This document shows, piece by piece, positions 50,460 through 57,031 of a stretch of DNA of 64,000 bases (position 1 is the stretch's first letter; each line of letters starts with the position of its first letter). The position numbers and the translations under genes were made by a program. The stretch lies in assembly GCA_039822785.1 (NCBI GenBank), contig JBCBMO010000005.1:1-64000 (forward strand). The letters are read 5' to 3'. This DNA comes from Thermohalobaculum sp039822785. GTDB lineage: Bacteria > Pseudomonadota > Alphaproteobacteria > Rhodobacterales > Rhodobacteraceae. The notes below the pieces were generated by a model. The model was given only the letters and a program-made list of their open reading frames with translations, was not told the origin of the DNA and made no database searches.

Positions 50460-51401
50460 GTGACCGAGATCCTGCTGCACAACTATCCGCAATCGCCGGT
50501 GGCCGAGAAGGTGCGCACCGCCTTTGGGATCATGGGCGTGGCCTGGGCCTCGGTCGAGATCCCGCGGCTGCCGCCGAAGCCGCTGCTGACCGAGCTTACC
50601 GGCGGCTACCGGCGCACGCCCGTCATGCAGATCGGGGCCGACATCTTCTGCGACAGCCGCTGCATCCTGGCGGAAGTGGCGGCACGCAGCCCGGCGCGGC
50701 CGCTGCTGCCGGAGGGGACGGCGGGGCCGGCTCAGGCGATCAGCCGCTGGACCGACGGCGCCCTCTTCTCGCTGGGCGTCAAGATGATGATGGGCAGCAG
50801 CGCCGACAGCCTGCCGCCGGCCTTCGCCGAGGACCGCGGTCGGCTCTACCTTGGCCCCGATTGGGCGGCGGGGCTGGAGAAGGCACAGTCGGAGCTGCCC
50901 CACCTCGCGGTTCAGATGCGCAGCGCCCTGGCAGAGGTCGCGGCGATGCTCTCGGACGGGCGGGCCTTCCTGCTGGGGCCGGCGCCCTGCCTTGCCGATG
51001 CGTGCTTTTGGCAGATCATCTGGTTCGTGCGGGGCCGCTGCGCCGCGGGCCCGGCCCTGATCGCCGAGTTCCCGATGATCGAGGCCTGGGAGGCGCGGAT
51101 CGCCGCCATCGGCCACGGCACGCGCGGGCCCGATACCGACGGCGAGGCCGCCATCGCGGCCGCCGCCGCGGCAGCACCCGCGGGGCCGGAGGGGGCCGAC
51201 GACCACGATCCCCAGGGCCTGCGCCCCGGCATGCGGGTCTCGGTCAATCCGGATGTGGACGGCGGGGAGCAGCCGACCGAGGGGGTGGTGCGCTACGCCG
51301 CCCTCGACCGCGTCACGATCCTGCGCGAGAGCGCCCGTGCCGGCCAGGTCGCGGTGCATTTCCCCCGCGCAGGCTACCGCGTCCGGGTCCTGGATGGCTG
51401 A
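50460..51401 (+). CDS. Glutathione S-transferase family protein with C-terminal extension
   Basis: The first 80 residues form the thioredoxin-like GST domain (LLHNYPQSPVAEKVRTAFGI, then RRTPVMQIGADIFCDSRCIL with the cis-Pro and Ser/Cys glutathione contacts), followed by an all-helical C-domain (PAPCLADACFWQIIWFVRGR). An extra 90-residue segment after about residue 225 begins Ala-rich and ends in a small beta domain (PGMRVSVNPDVDGGEQ), which is unusual for a GST. The GTG start follows GAGGGGGAG. It overlaps the next SDR gene by 8 nt. Confidence 0.85.
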   Translation: MTEILLHNYPQSPVAEKVRTAFGIMGVAWASVEIPRLPPKPLLTELTGGYRRTPVMQIGADIFCDSRCILAEVAARSPARPLLPEGTAGPAQAISRWTDGALFSLGVKMMMGSSADSLPPAFAEDRGRLYLGPDWAAGLEKAQSELPHLAVQMRSALAEVAAMLSDGRAFLLGPAPCLADACFWQIIWFVRGRCAAGPALIAEFPMIEAWEARIAAIGHGTRGPDTDGEAAIAAAAAAAPAGPEGADDHDPQGLRPGMRVSVNPDVDGGEQPTEGVVRYAALDRVTILRESARAGQVAVHFPRAGYRVRVLDG

Positions 51402-52155
51402 GGGCGCCCATGCCGCCCGCTTCTCGCTCGCCGGGCGTCGAGCACTGGTGACGGGGGCCGGGCGGGGCCTGGGCCTCGCCATCGCGACGGCCATGGCAGA
51501 GGCGGGGGCCGCCGTGATCCTGAACGGACGTGACGATGCCCGACTGGAGACTGCCGCGGCACCCCTGCGCCAGGCGTGCCATGAGGTTTCGACGGCGCCC
51601 TTCGACGTGACGGACCAGGGGGCGGTCGAGGCCTTTGCCGCGACTGCACCCACCCCCGATATCCTGGTGAACAACGCGACGCTGCGCGACCGGCGCCCGA
51701 CCCGCGATCTGCCGGCTGCAGCGGTTGCCGAGCTCGTCGCGGTGAATGCCACTGCCGCCTATACCCTGTCGCGTGCGCTGATGCCGGGGCTCAGCGAGGG
51801 CGGCTCGATCATCAACATCACCTCCATCGCCGGGCCGCGGGCGCGGGCCGGAGACCCGGGCTACACGATGGCGAAGGGGGCGCTGGAGGCACTGACCCGA
51901 TCCCATGCCGTCGAATTCGGCGCGGCGGGCGTGCGGGTGAACGCCATCGCGCCGGGCTTCATGGCGACCGAGGCCAATGCCGGCTTCCTCGACGACCCTG
52001 CCATCGGCGCCTTTCTGGAGAGCCGCGCCGCCCTGCCGCGCTGGGGCCAACCGGCGGAGGTCGCGGGGGCGGCGGTCTTCCTCGCCTCCCCCGCCGCCTC
52101 CTACGTCACGGGACATGTCCTGGTGGTGGACGGCGGCCTCAGCGTCCGGATGTGA
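51394..52155 (+). CDS. SDR family oxidoreductase (gluconate 5-dehydrogenase/FabG-like)
   Basis: The 253-residue enzyme has the NAD(P) motif RRALVTGAGRGLGLAIATAM, NNATLRD, the catalytic Ser in SIINITSIAGPRARA, YxxxK in DPGYTMAKGALEALTRSHAV, and the C-terminal PGFMATEANAGF and YVTGHVLVVDGGLSV. The sequence suits sugar-acid or 3-oxoacyl reductases, and the substrate is not determined. It overlaps the GST gene, so a shared function in detoxification or small-molecule reduction is possible. Confidence 0.9.
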   Translation: MAEGAHAARFSLAGRRALVTGAGRGLGLAIATAMAEAGAAVILNGRDDARLETAAAPLRQACHEVSTAPFDVTDQGAVEAFAATAPTPDILVNNATLRDRRPTRDLPAAAVAELVAVNATAAYTLSRALMPGLSEGGSIINITSIAGPRARAGDPGYTMAKGALEALTRSHAVEFGAAGVRVNAIAPGFMATEANAGFLDDPAIGAFLESRAALPRWGQPAEVAGAAVFLASPAASYVTGHVLVVDGGLSVRM

Positions 52156-52163
52156 GGGCTGCG

Positions 52164-52727
52164 CTAGGCCGGCGGGCTCAGTATGCGGCGCATGATCGGC
52201 CGGGTCGGGGAATGGCGGGCGACCTCCTCGAACCCCGCATCGCGAAAGGTGCCGAGAAAGCCGGTCCAGGCATAGGCGGGCACATACTTGGGGTTGGGCG
52301 TGTCGATGGGATAGCCCTCCAGCACCTCAGCGCCGCGGCTGCGTGCAAGGTCGCAGGCGGCCTCCAGCAGGGCGCGCGAGACGCCTTTGCGGCGCCAGGG
52401 CTTGGTGACGAGAAAGCAGGCGGCGCTCAAGACCGGTCGGTCGTCGACGGGTTTGAGGACGCGGGAGGTCGCCAGGCGCGGAAAGGCGTCGCGCCGGTCG
52501 ATCTGGATCCACCCCACAGCCTCCGACCCGCGCCAGGCGATGAGGCCCGGCGCAGGACCGGTCTCGAACAGCGCCTGCATGGCCGCACGGTTCGGGGCGC
52601 CCTTCCCCGCCTCCATCTCGCGGCGCGACAGGCGCCAGAGCATGCACCAGCAGCCACCGCAGCCGCCCTTCTCGCCCATGACCGCGACGAAACCGTCCCA
52701 ATCGGCGGGCCGCACCTCGATCCTCAT
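52164..52727 (-). CDS. GNAT family N-acetyltransferase
   Basis: The 187-residue protein has the GNAT acetyl-CoA pyrophosphate-binding loop TKPWRRKGVSRALLEAACDL and the following beta-alpha unit (GAEVLEGYPIDTP), with a Cys-rich N-terminal part (KGGCGGCWCMLWRL) that is characteristic of a subgroup of uncharacterised bacterial GNATs. The substrate is unknown. It is convergent with the SDR gene, 9 nt apart. Confidence 0.88.
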   Translation of the reverse strand: MRIEVRPADWDGFVAVMGEKGGCGGCWCMLWRLSRREMEAGKGAPNRAAMQALFETGPAPGLIAWRGSEAVGWIQIDRRDAFPRLATSRVLKPVDDRPVLSAACFLVTKPWRRKGVSRALLEAACDLARSRGAEVLEGYPIDTPNPKYVPAYAWTGFLGTFRDAGFEEVARHSPTRPIMRRILSPPA

Positions 52728-52806
52728 CGCGCCCTGCTCATCCCGGACTAACCCCAGGCGAGCCTAGGGCGCCCATTGCCGGGGCGCCAGAACGGGTCGA
52801 CCCCGA

Positions 52807-53850
52807 TCAGCCGAGGCGGTGATCCCCGAAGTTCCAGGCGGGGTCGTGGACGACAGTATGGTGGTGCTGCGGCTGGCCGTTGAGGGTAGCGAACTCGATC
52901 AGCACCGTCTCGCCGTGGAGGCGGTAGTAGATCGAGCCCTGGTCCGGATCTCCGGCCCAGCCGAAGCGGATCGCGGCCTCGTCCTCCGCCGCCAACCGGG
53001 CGCGCTGCATCTCGAACAGCGGGCCGTCCAGGTGGTCGCGGGTGTAGATCTCCAGCAGCCGGCGCGCGATATCGCCCTGCGAGGGGGTCATATCGCCGAT
53101 CGCCAGGCCACGAAGCGCCTCCACCGCATCCTCCCGCCCCGGTTTGGCGAGGATGTTGCCATAGGAGCGGTCGCGCAGCCGCGCCGCCCCCGCCGCCCCG
53201 CCGGAAAGATCGGCGAAGAGCGCGCGGCCCAGCGCCTCGTTCTCCAGCACCACGAGCCCTCGATGGGGACCGGAGGGCACGGTATTGGGCTCGGACGAAA
53301 ACGCCTTGGGCGTGGTCGAGACGACCTCGTCGCCGACCAGCGTGACCGTGATCGTCAGATGGTGCCCCTCCCAGCGCCAGGCCCAGGGGTCGGTGGCCGA
53401 GGGAGTGCCATAGACCTGCATCGAGAACCGCTCACGGTTGCGGTCGCGCCGCCCCTTGCCAAGCTCGTCGCGCAGGATGTCCTGCTGCAGCATGATGTTC
53501 TCGGCGGTCTCCAGCCCATAGGGGCTGAGCGCGGTGGCCAGCACGTCGCGCGCGGCATCCTTCTGCGCGGGGGTCATTTCCTCGAGCGCCAAGCCATTGG
53601 CGAAGGCCGAGCCCAGCATGTAGTTCCACCGCCGCCGGGTGCGGCTGTCGAAGGCGAAGGTGGCGCGATCGCGCTGCCCTTCGTTCAGCATGTCGAGCCA
53701 GGTGGTCAGCCGCTCCCGCATCCGCTGCCCGGTCGGCGCGGTGGCCGCCTGCAGCATGGACGGCAGGGCGGCGGCGGCGCCGAAAGCGGCACCGCTGGCC
53801 ATGACGGTTCGGCGTGTCGGGGTGGCGAAGATAGTGCGTGACCGTTTCAT
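52807..53850 (-). CDS. DUF3500 domain exported protein
   Basis: The 347-residue protein has a Tat-like signal (RRTVMASGAAFGAAAALPSM) and the DUF3500 body: RRRWNYMLGSAFANGLALEE, MTPAQKDAARDVLATALSPY, WAWRWEGHHLTITVTLVGDE, GLVVLENEALGRALFADL and FGWAGDPDQGSIYYRLHGET, ending with HHHTVVHDPAWNFGDHRLG. The His-rich C-terminus suggests a metal or haem site, but the family has no known function. ATG 53850 follows GGAGG. Upstream lies a tRNA-like T-arm sequence. Confidence 0.9.
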   Translation of the reverse strand: MKRSRTIFATPTRRTVMASGAAFGAAAALPSMLQAATAPTGQRMRERLTTWLDMLNEGQRDRATFAFDSRTRRRWNYMLGSAFANGLALEEMTPAQKDAARDVLATALSPYGLETAENIMLQQDILRDELGKGRRDRNRERFSMQVYGTPSATDPWAWRWEGHHLTITVTLVGDEVVSTTPKAFSSEPNTVPSGPHRGLVVLENEALGRALFADLSGGAAGAARLRDRSYGNILAKPGREDAVEALRGLAIGDMTPSQGDIARRLLEIYTRDHLDGPLFEMQRARLAAEDEAAIRFGWAGDPDQGSIYYRLHGETVLIEFATLNGQPQHHHTVVHDPAWNFGDHRLG

Positions 53851-53914
53851 CGGAGCCTCCGGGATTGGCGCGGATGTCATAAGCGGACAGCCAATAAGGA
53901 GGGCGCTGCGGGCG

Positions 53915-53931
53915 GCAGGTTCAAGTCCTGC
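53915..53931 (+). repeat. tRNA T-arm-like remnant (GGTTCAAGTCC)
   Basis: GCAGG, a 7-nt loop TTCAAGT and CCTGC reproduce a tRNA T-stem/loop with the B-box GGTTCAAGTCC. The neighbouring sequence cannot be folded into D and anticodon arms, and no 5' acceptor partner (TTTGGCA) is present, so this is not a complete tRNA. It may be a fragment left by an integration at a tRNA 3' end, or coincidence. Confidence 0.35.
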
Positions 53932-53949
53932 TGCCAAAAGGTTATCGCC

Positions 53950-54894
53950 TCAGGCCGCGTTCCAATGCACCGTCCCCAGGCCGGAGACGTCGTAGCCTTC
54001 CAGCGCGGCGGCGCGATCCGCGAAGGCCCGCGTGCGCGTAAAGGCCATGAGCGCCTGCAAGGGCGGCTCGAAATAGGCGCCCCGGTCGAGAACCAGGTCG
54101 AAACGCTCCTCGATCAGCGGCAGGAAAGCCAGGCCATGCGCCCGAGCGACGGAGGCGAGGCCGGGTGCGGCCTCCGCCCGCCCGGTGGCGATGGCCTCCG
54201 CCGCCTCGGTCTCGGTGCGGGCTGGCTCAGGCAGGGGCAGGATCGCCTCCTCGGCCAAGCCCGCCTCCGCCATCAGGCGGTGGAAGAGGTGGGCCGATCC
54301 GGCGCGCGGCTGGCGCAGGGCGATGCGGCGACCGGCGAGGTCGGCGATGCCGCGGATCTCGCCCGAGAGCGCAGGCGCCAGGATCAGGCCGCGCTGGCGC
54401 CGGGCCCATTCGATCAGCACGACCGGCCGGCCGACGCAGGCTTGCGCCACGTGGGTGGTGTTCCAAGCCACGCCCTCCTCTCCCGGCTCGTGCAGATGGA
54501 CCCCCGCCGCCGCAGCCTCGCCCCGCGCCAGGCGGTCGAGACCGTCGAGACTGCCGTCGAAGAAGCTGGCTAGCGCGGAGCCTGAGGCCCTGAGCGCCCA
54601 GTCGAGGAGCGGATCGTGGCTGCCCGCGATGATCGGTGGCACGGGCGTGCTGCGTGGCACCGCCGTCTGGGCAGGCGCCGGGGTGGGCGCAGTGGCTGTG
54701 TCGGCGCTGGGGACGGCCTCCCCCGCCAACCAAGCCTCGATCTCCTCGCGGGGGAACAGCAGCTTACCGGTCACGCGCCGGCAGGGTATCTCGCCCGCAC
54801 CAGCGAGATCGTAGACCTTGCGTTCCCGCACGCGCAGCAGCGCCGCGACCTCGCGGGTCGTAAGGAACTGGGGGCGCTCCGGCATCTCGTCCAT
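53950..54894 (-). CDS. Excisionase-type HTH regulator with PBP-like ligand domain
   Basis: The 314-residue protein begins with a MerR/excisionase-like HTH (FLTTREVAALLRVRERKVYD, then CRRVTGKLLFPREEIEAWLA). After a Pro/Ala/Thr linker comes a domain with the PBP-like fold (LDRLARGEAAAAGVHLHEPG, AWNTTHVAQACVGRPVVLIE, IADLAGRRIALRQPRAGSAH), as in molybdate-type one-component regulators where a periplasmic-binding-protein fold senses a small ligand in the cytoplasm. No ABC transporter lies next to it, but a broken binding-protein gene does. It is divergent from the short ORF at 54938. Confidence 0.85.
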   Translation of the reverse strand: MDEMPERPQFLTTREVAALLRVRERKVYDLAGAGEIPCRRVTGKLLFPREEIEAWLAGEAVPSADTATAPTPAPAQTAVPRSTPVPPIIAGSHDPLLDWALRASGSALASFFDGSLDGLDRLARGEAAAAGVHLHEPGEEGVAWNTTHVAQACVGRPVVLIEWARRQRGLILAPALSGEIRGIADLAGRRIALRQPRAGSAHLFHRLMAEAGLAEEAILPLPEPARTETEAAEAIATGRAEAAPGLASVARAHGLAFLPLIEERFDLVLDRGAYFEPPLQALMAFTRTRAFADRAAALEGYDVSGLGTVHWNAA

Positions 54895-54937
54895 GCCACC
54901 GGCTTAACGCATCGCGCGGCGCGAGAGGAGAGCACCG

Positions 54938-55003
54938 ATGATCTTTGGCACCCTCGCCGCAGTCGTCGCCGTGCTCATGGTCTCCACCGCCGCGGCCTTC
55001 TGA
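54938..55003 (+). CDS. Candidate 21-residue membrane peptide
   Basis: ATG to TGA encodes a wholly hydrophobic peptide (MIFGTLAAVVAVLMVSTAAA and F). GAGGAG lies 8 nt upstream. It could be a tiny membrane peptide or the surviving signal sequence of the broken binding-protein gene that follows. Evidence is only the ribosome site and composition. Confidence 0.3.
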   Translation: MIFGTLAAVVAVLMVSTAAAF

Positions 55004-55061
55004 CCGGGGAAGATGTCTCGGTCCGCCGGGCGCAGCGGCGCCGGAGGGCGGGACCCACGGG

Positions 55062-55396
55062 ACCCTCATCGACGCCGATCCGGCGGCCTATGGCGACGAT
55101 CCGCGCAATGGCTCGCTTCTCGGCAACATAACCGTGCTTGCCGCCACGGCAGCCATGGAACGGGCCGGCAACACCGAGTCCGAGGCCTTGATCGAGGCCT
55201 CCAAGAGCCTCACTTTCGCCCGGCCGGGCGGTGAAATCGCTTTCCGATCCATCGACCATAAGGCAACCATAGTGCATACGTTGAGTGCACTGCGGTCGCT
55301 GACGGTAAGAGGTTGATGGTGGAGTGGGTGTACAAGCCCGGTACCGACTACCTCCACAGCGATGCGGCGGTGGCGGCGCGAAAGACGGGCAACTGA
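55062..55396 (+). pseudogene. Remnant of a LivK/AmiC-type branched-chain ABC substrate-binding protein
   Basis: In one frame up to 55316 the translation LIDADPAAYGDDPRNGSLLG, then ITVLAATAAMERAGNTESEA, SLTFARPGGEIAFRSIDHKA matches the C-terminal third of branched-chain/urea-type binding proteins. Near 55280-55300 the homology moves to another frame (DGKRLMVEWVYKPGTDYLHS, then DAAVAARKTGN and stop at 55396). The missing N-terminal two thirds and the frameshift mark a decayed gene. It lies beside the PBP-like regulator, and no transporter permease remains. Confidence 0.7.
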
Positions 55397-55414
55397 GGTT
55401 TGGAGGCCGAGCCA

Positions 55415-55918
55415 ATGGCTCGGCGGTGGCATATGCGGTTTCGAAAGATCGCACTTATAATCGGCGGCGTCGCAGGCGTGATGGTTGGCGTGCCGACAGC
55501 CCTCGTCATGGGGGCCATCGTGGGCTCCGTGTTCACCAAGCACTCCCTCTCGGGACAGGAGGCGCGCGCGCGGGTCGAGACAGTGTTCCAGGTCGGTCTG
55601 CCGACGCAGGCGCAGGCGGTCCAGCTCATCGAGAACCCGCTGCCGGAGTGGCGATCCGCCCTGGTCTTCGCCGCACCCGCAGAGACGGTGGAGGCTTGGC
55701 TTGCCAGCGGCGTGCTCTGCTTTCCCGATGCGCTGACCGAGGGGCTGTCGGGCGTGCCCGACCCTGACGCCGACTGGCGCACCATCGCCGAGGCCGGGCC
55801 CGTGGCCGCTGGCCATTGCCCCGCGCTGGAGGCCGAGAACGGCGTCGCCTACCGGATGATGGTCGAGAAGAACGACACCGCCCCCTGGCGGGTCTTCATG
55901 GTGGCCTCCCACAGCTAA
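55415..55918 (+). CDS. Single-TM-anchored protein, unknown
   Basis: The 167-residue protein has one N-terminal helix (IALIIGGVAGVMVGVPTALV, extending into MGAIVGSVF) and then a soluble domain with two Cys residues (SGVLCFPDALTEGLSGVPDP, AAGHCPALEAENGVAYRMMV). I do not recognise a family. ATG 55415 has GGAGG 8 nt upstream; an ATG at 55433 is an alternative. It sits in an eroded-looking region after the binding-protein remnant. Confidence 0.65.
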   Translation: MARRWHMRFRKIALIIGGVAGVMVGVPTALVMGAIVGSVFTKHSLSGQEARARVETVFQVGLPTQAQAVQLIENPLPEWRSALVFAAPAETVEAWLASGVLCFPDALTEGLSGVPDPDADWRTIAEAGPVAAGHCPALEAENGVAYRMMVEKNDTAPWRVFMVASHS

Positions 55919-56182
55919 GCCCGCGCTGCCGGAGGCCGCTGCATTGACCCCGGCGCGTCGCTCACCACGCTGGGCGCGACCCTGCACCCCTGCCGCTGCC
56001 GGGAGCAGTGAGCATGCGCCGTTGTTTCCCGCCGTCAGGCCGACCGCGCCGTGATCTTCGAAGGCAGGCGCGCCGCCTACGGGGGCAGCTTCGCCGCTCT
56101 CAGTGCGGACCCTTCGCTGCGTCGCACGCACTGGGATGTCTCAGCGCTCATCGAATCGCGACGGGCTCGCTACACTCCGCCC

Positions 56183-56929
56183 ATGGGGATGATCATGGGA
56201 AAGCGACTTCCGCGGACCAGCGCGACTGCGGGCCTGGTTTTGGCGGTGCTCCTGATGGCGGCGCCGCAGCCGGCATCGGCGCTGAGCCGCGACGAGATCC
56301 AACAGGCGCAGGAGGCTCTGGTCGCGCTCGGTCATGATGCCGGCACACCCGATGGCGTCATGGGCCCGCAGACCCGCGCCGCCCTGACCGCCTGGGAGCG
56401 GGAGACAGGGCGCGTCGCGGACGGTGTCCTGAGCCGCGATGACCTGGACGCCCTGACCGAACCCGCCGTCGAGGTTCAGGCTGCGGAGCCCGTGCTTGCG
56501 GGCAGCCGCGCAGGCGCGCGGGCCGCCGGCGAAACCGGGCTGCCCGGGGCCCTGCGCGCGCCCGCGTCCCTGTCCGACAGGCGCCACCAAAGCGCGCCCG
56601 GCGCGGGCGAGGACCGGCGCACGCCTTTCGGCCTCACGCCGCCGAGCGAGAGCGATCTCGACGCGCCCGCCGGGGAAAGGGTGCCGTCATCCTCGGCACC
56701 CGATCCGAATCGCTATCGCGACATCATCGTGAGCGAAGGCCGCGTGGAGCAGCCTGCGGACGGCATCCCGAGGCTAATTGACCCCAGCAGCATGCCTGCG
56801 CTTTCGATGCCTTTGTGGCTCACGAAGGAGCGTTTTGCCGCTTTCCTCGTGATCCTGATGCTGTTCTCGGTGATTTGCCATCGTGTGGCGCGCCGCAAGC
56901 CAACTTCGGCCCAGGACCGCCAACGCTGA
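56183..56929 (+). CDS. Peptidoglycan-binding domain protein, membrane anchored
   Basis: The protein (about 248 residues from 56183, 244 from the better-placed ATG at 56195) has a signal segment (TAGLVLAVLLMAAPQPASA), a PG_binding_1 domain (EIQQAQEALVALGHDAGTPD, GVMGPQTRAALTAWERETGR), a long disordered Pro/Ala/Ser region and a C-terminal helix (ERFAAFLVILMLFSVICHRV). It would bind cell-wall peptidoglycan from a membrane-attached position. The neighbours give no clear pathway. Confidence 0.75.
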   Translation: MGMIMGKRLPRTSATAGLVLAVLLMAAPQPASALSRDEIQQAQEALVALGHDAGTPDGVMGPQTRAALTAWERETGRVADGVLSRDDLDALTEPAVEVQAAEPVLAGSRAGARAAGETGLPGALRAPASLSDRRHQSAPGAGEDRRTPFGLTPPSESDLDAPAGERVPSSSAPDPNRYRDIIVSEGRVEQPADGIPRLIDPSSMPALSMPLWLTKERFAAFLVILMLFSVICHRVARRKPTSAQDRQR

Positions 56930-56953
56930 GGCGGAAGCCGCTGTGCCTCGTTT

Positions 56954-56969
56954 TGTGACAAAGCTCACT
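56954..56969. promoter_or_regulatory. CRP-like box TGTGA-N6-TCACT
   Basis: TGTGA and TCACT spaced by CAAAGC match the CRP/FNR-family consensus TGTGA-N6-TCACA at 9 of 10 arm positions. The site is 62 nt before the C45 gene start. Which Crp/Fnr-family regulator might bind is unknown. Confidence 0.4.
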
Positions 56970-57031
56970 GTGCCATGATAGTCGCGGGCATATCGCCTTG
57001 CAGAACAATGGAAATTTGGCGGAGCTAGGGC

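Noticed and set aside
46819..50463. 1214-codon open frame antisense to the peptide-binding protein and CocE genes
   Set aside because: It overlaps two well-supported genes completely and its composition (His, Arg, Gly, Val) is typical of an antisense frame in GC-rich DNA.
53860..53935. Complete tRNA gene
   Set aside because: Only the T-arm can be formed; no acceptor, D or anticodon arms fit around it.
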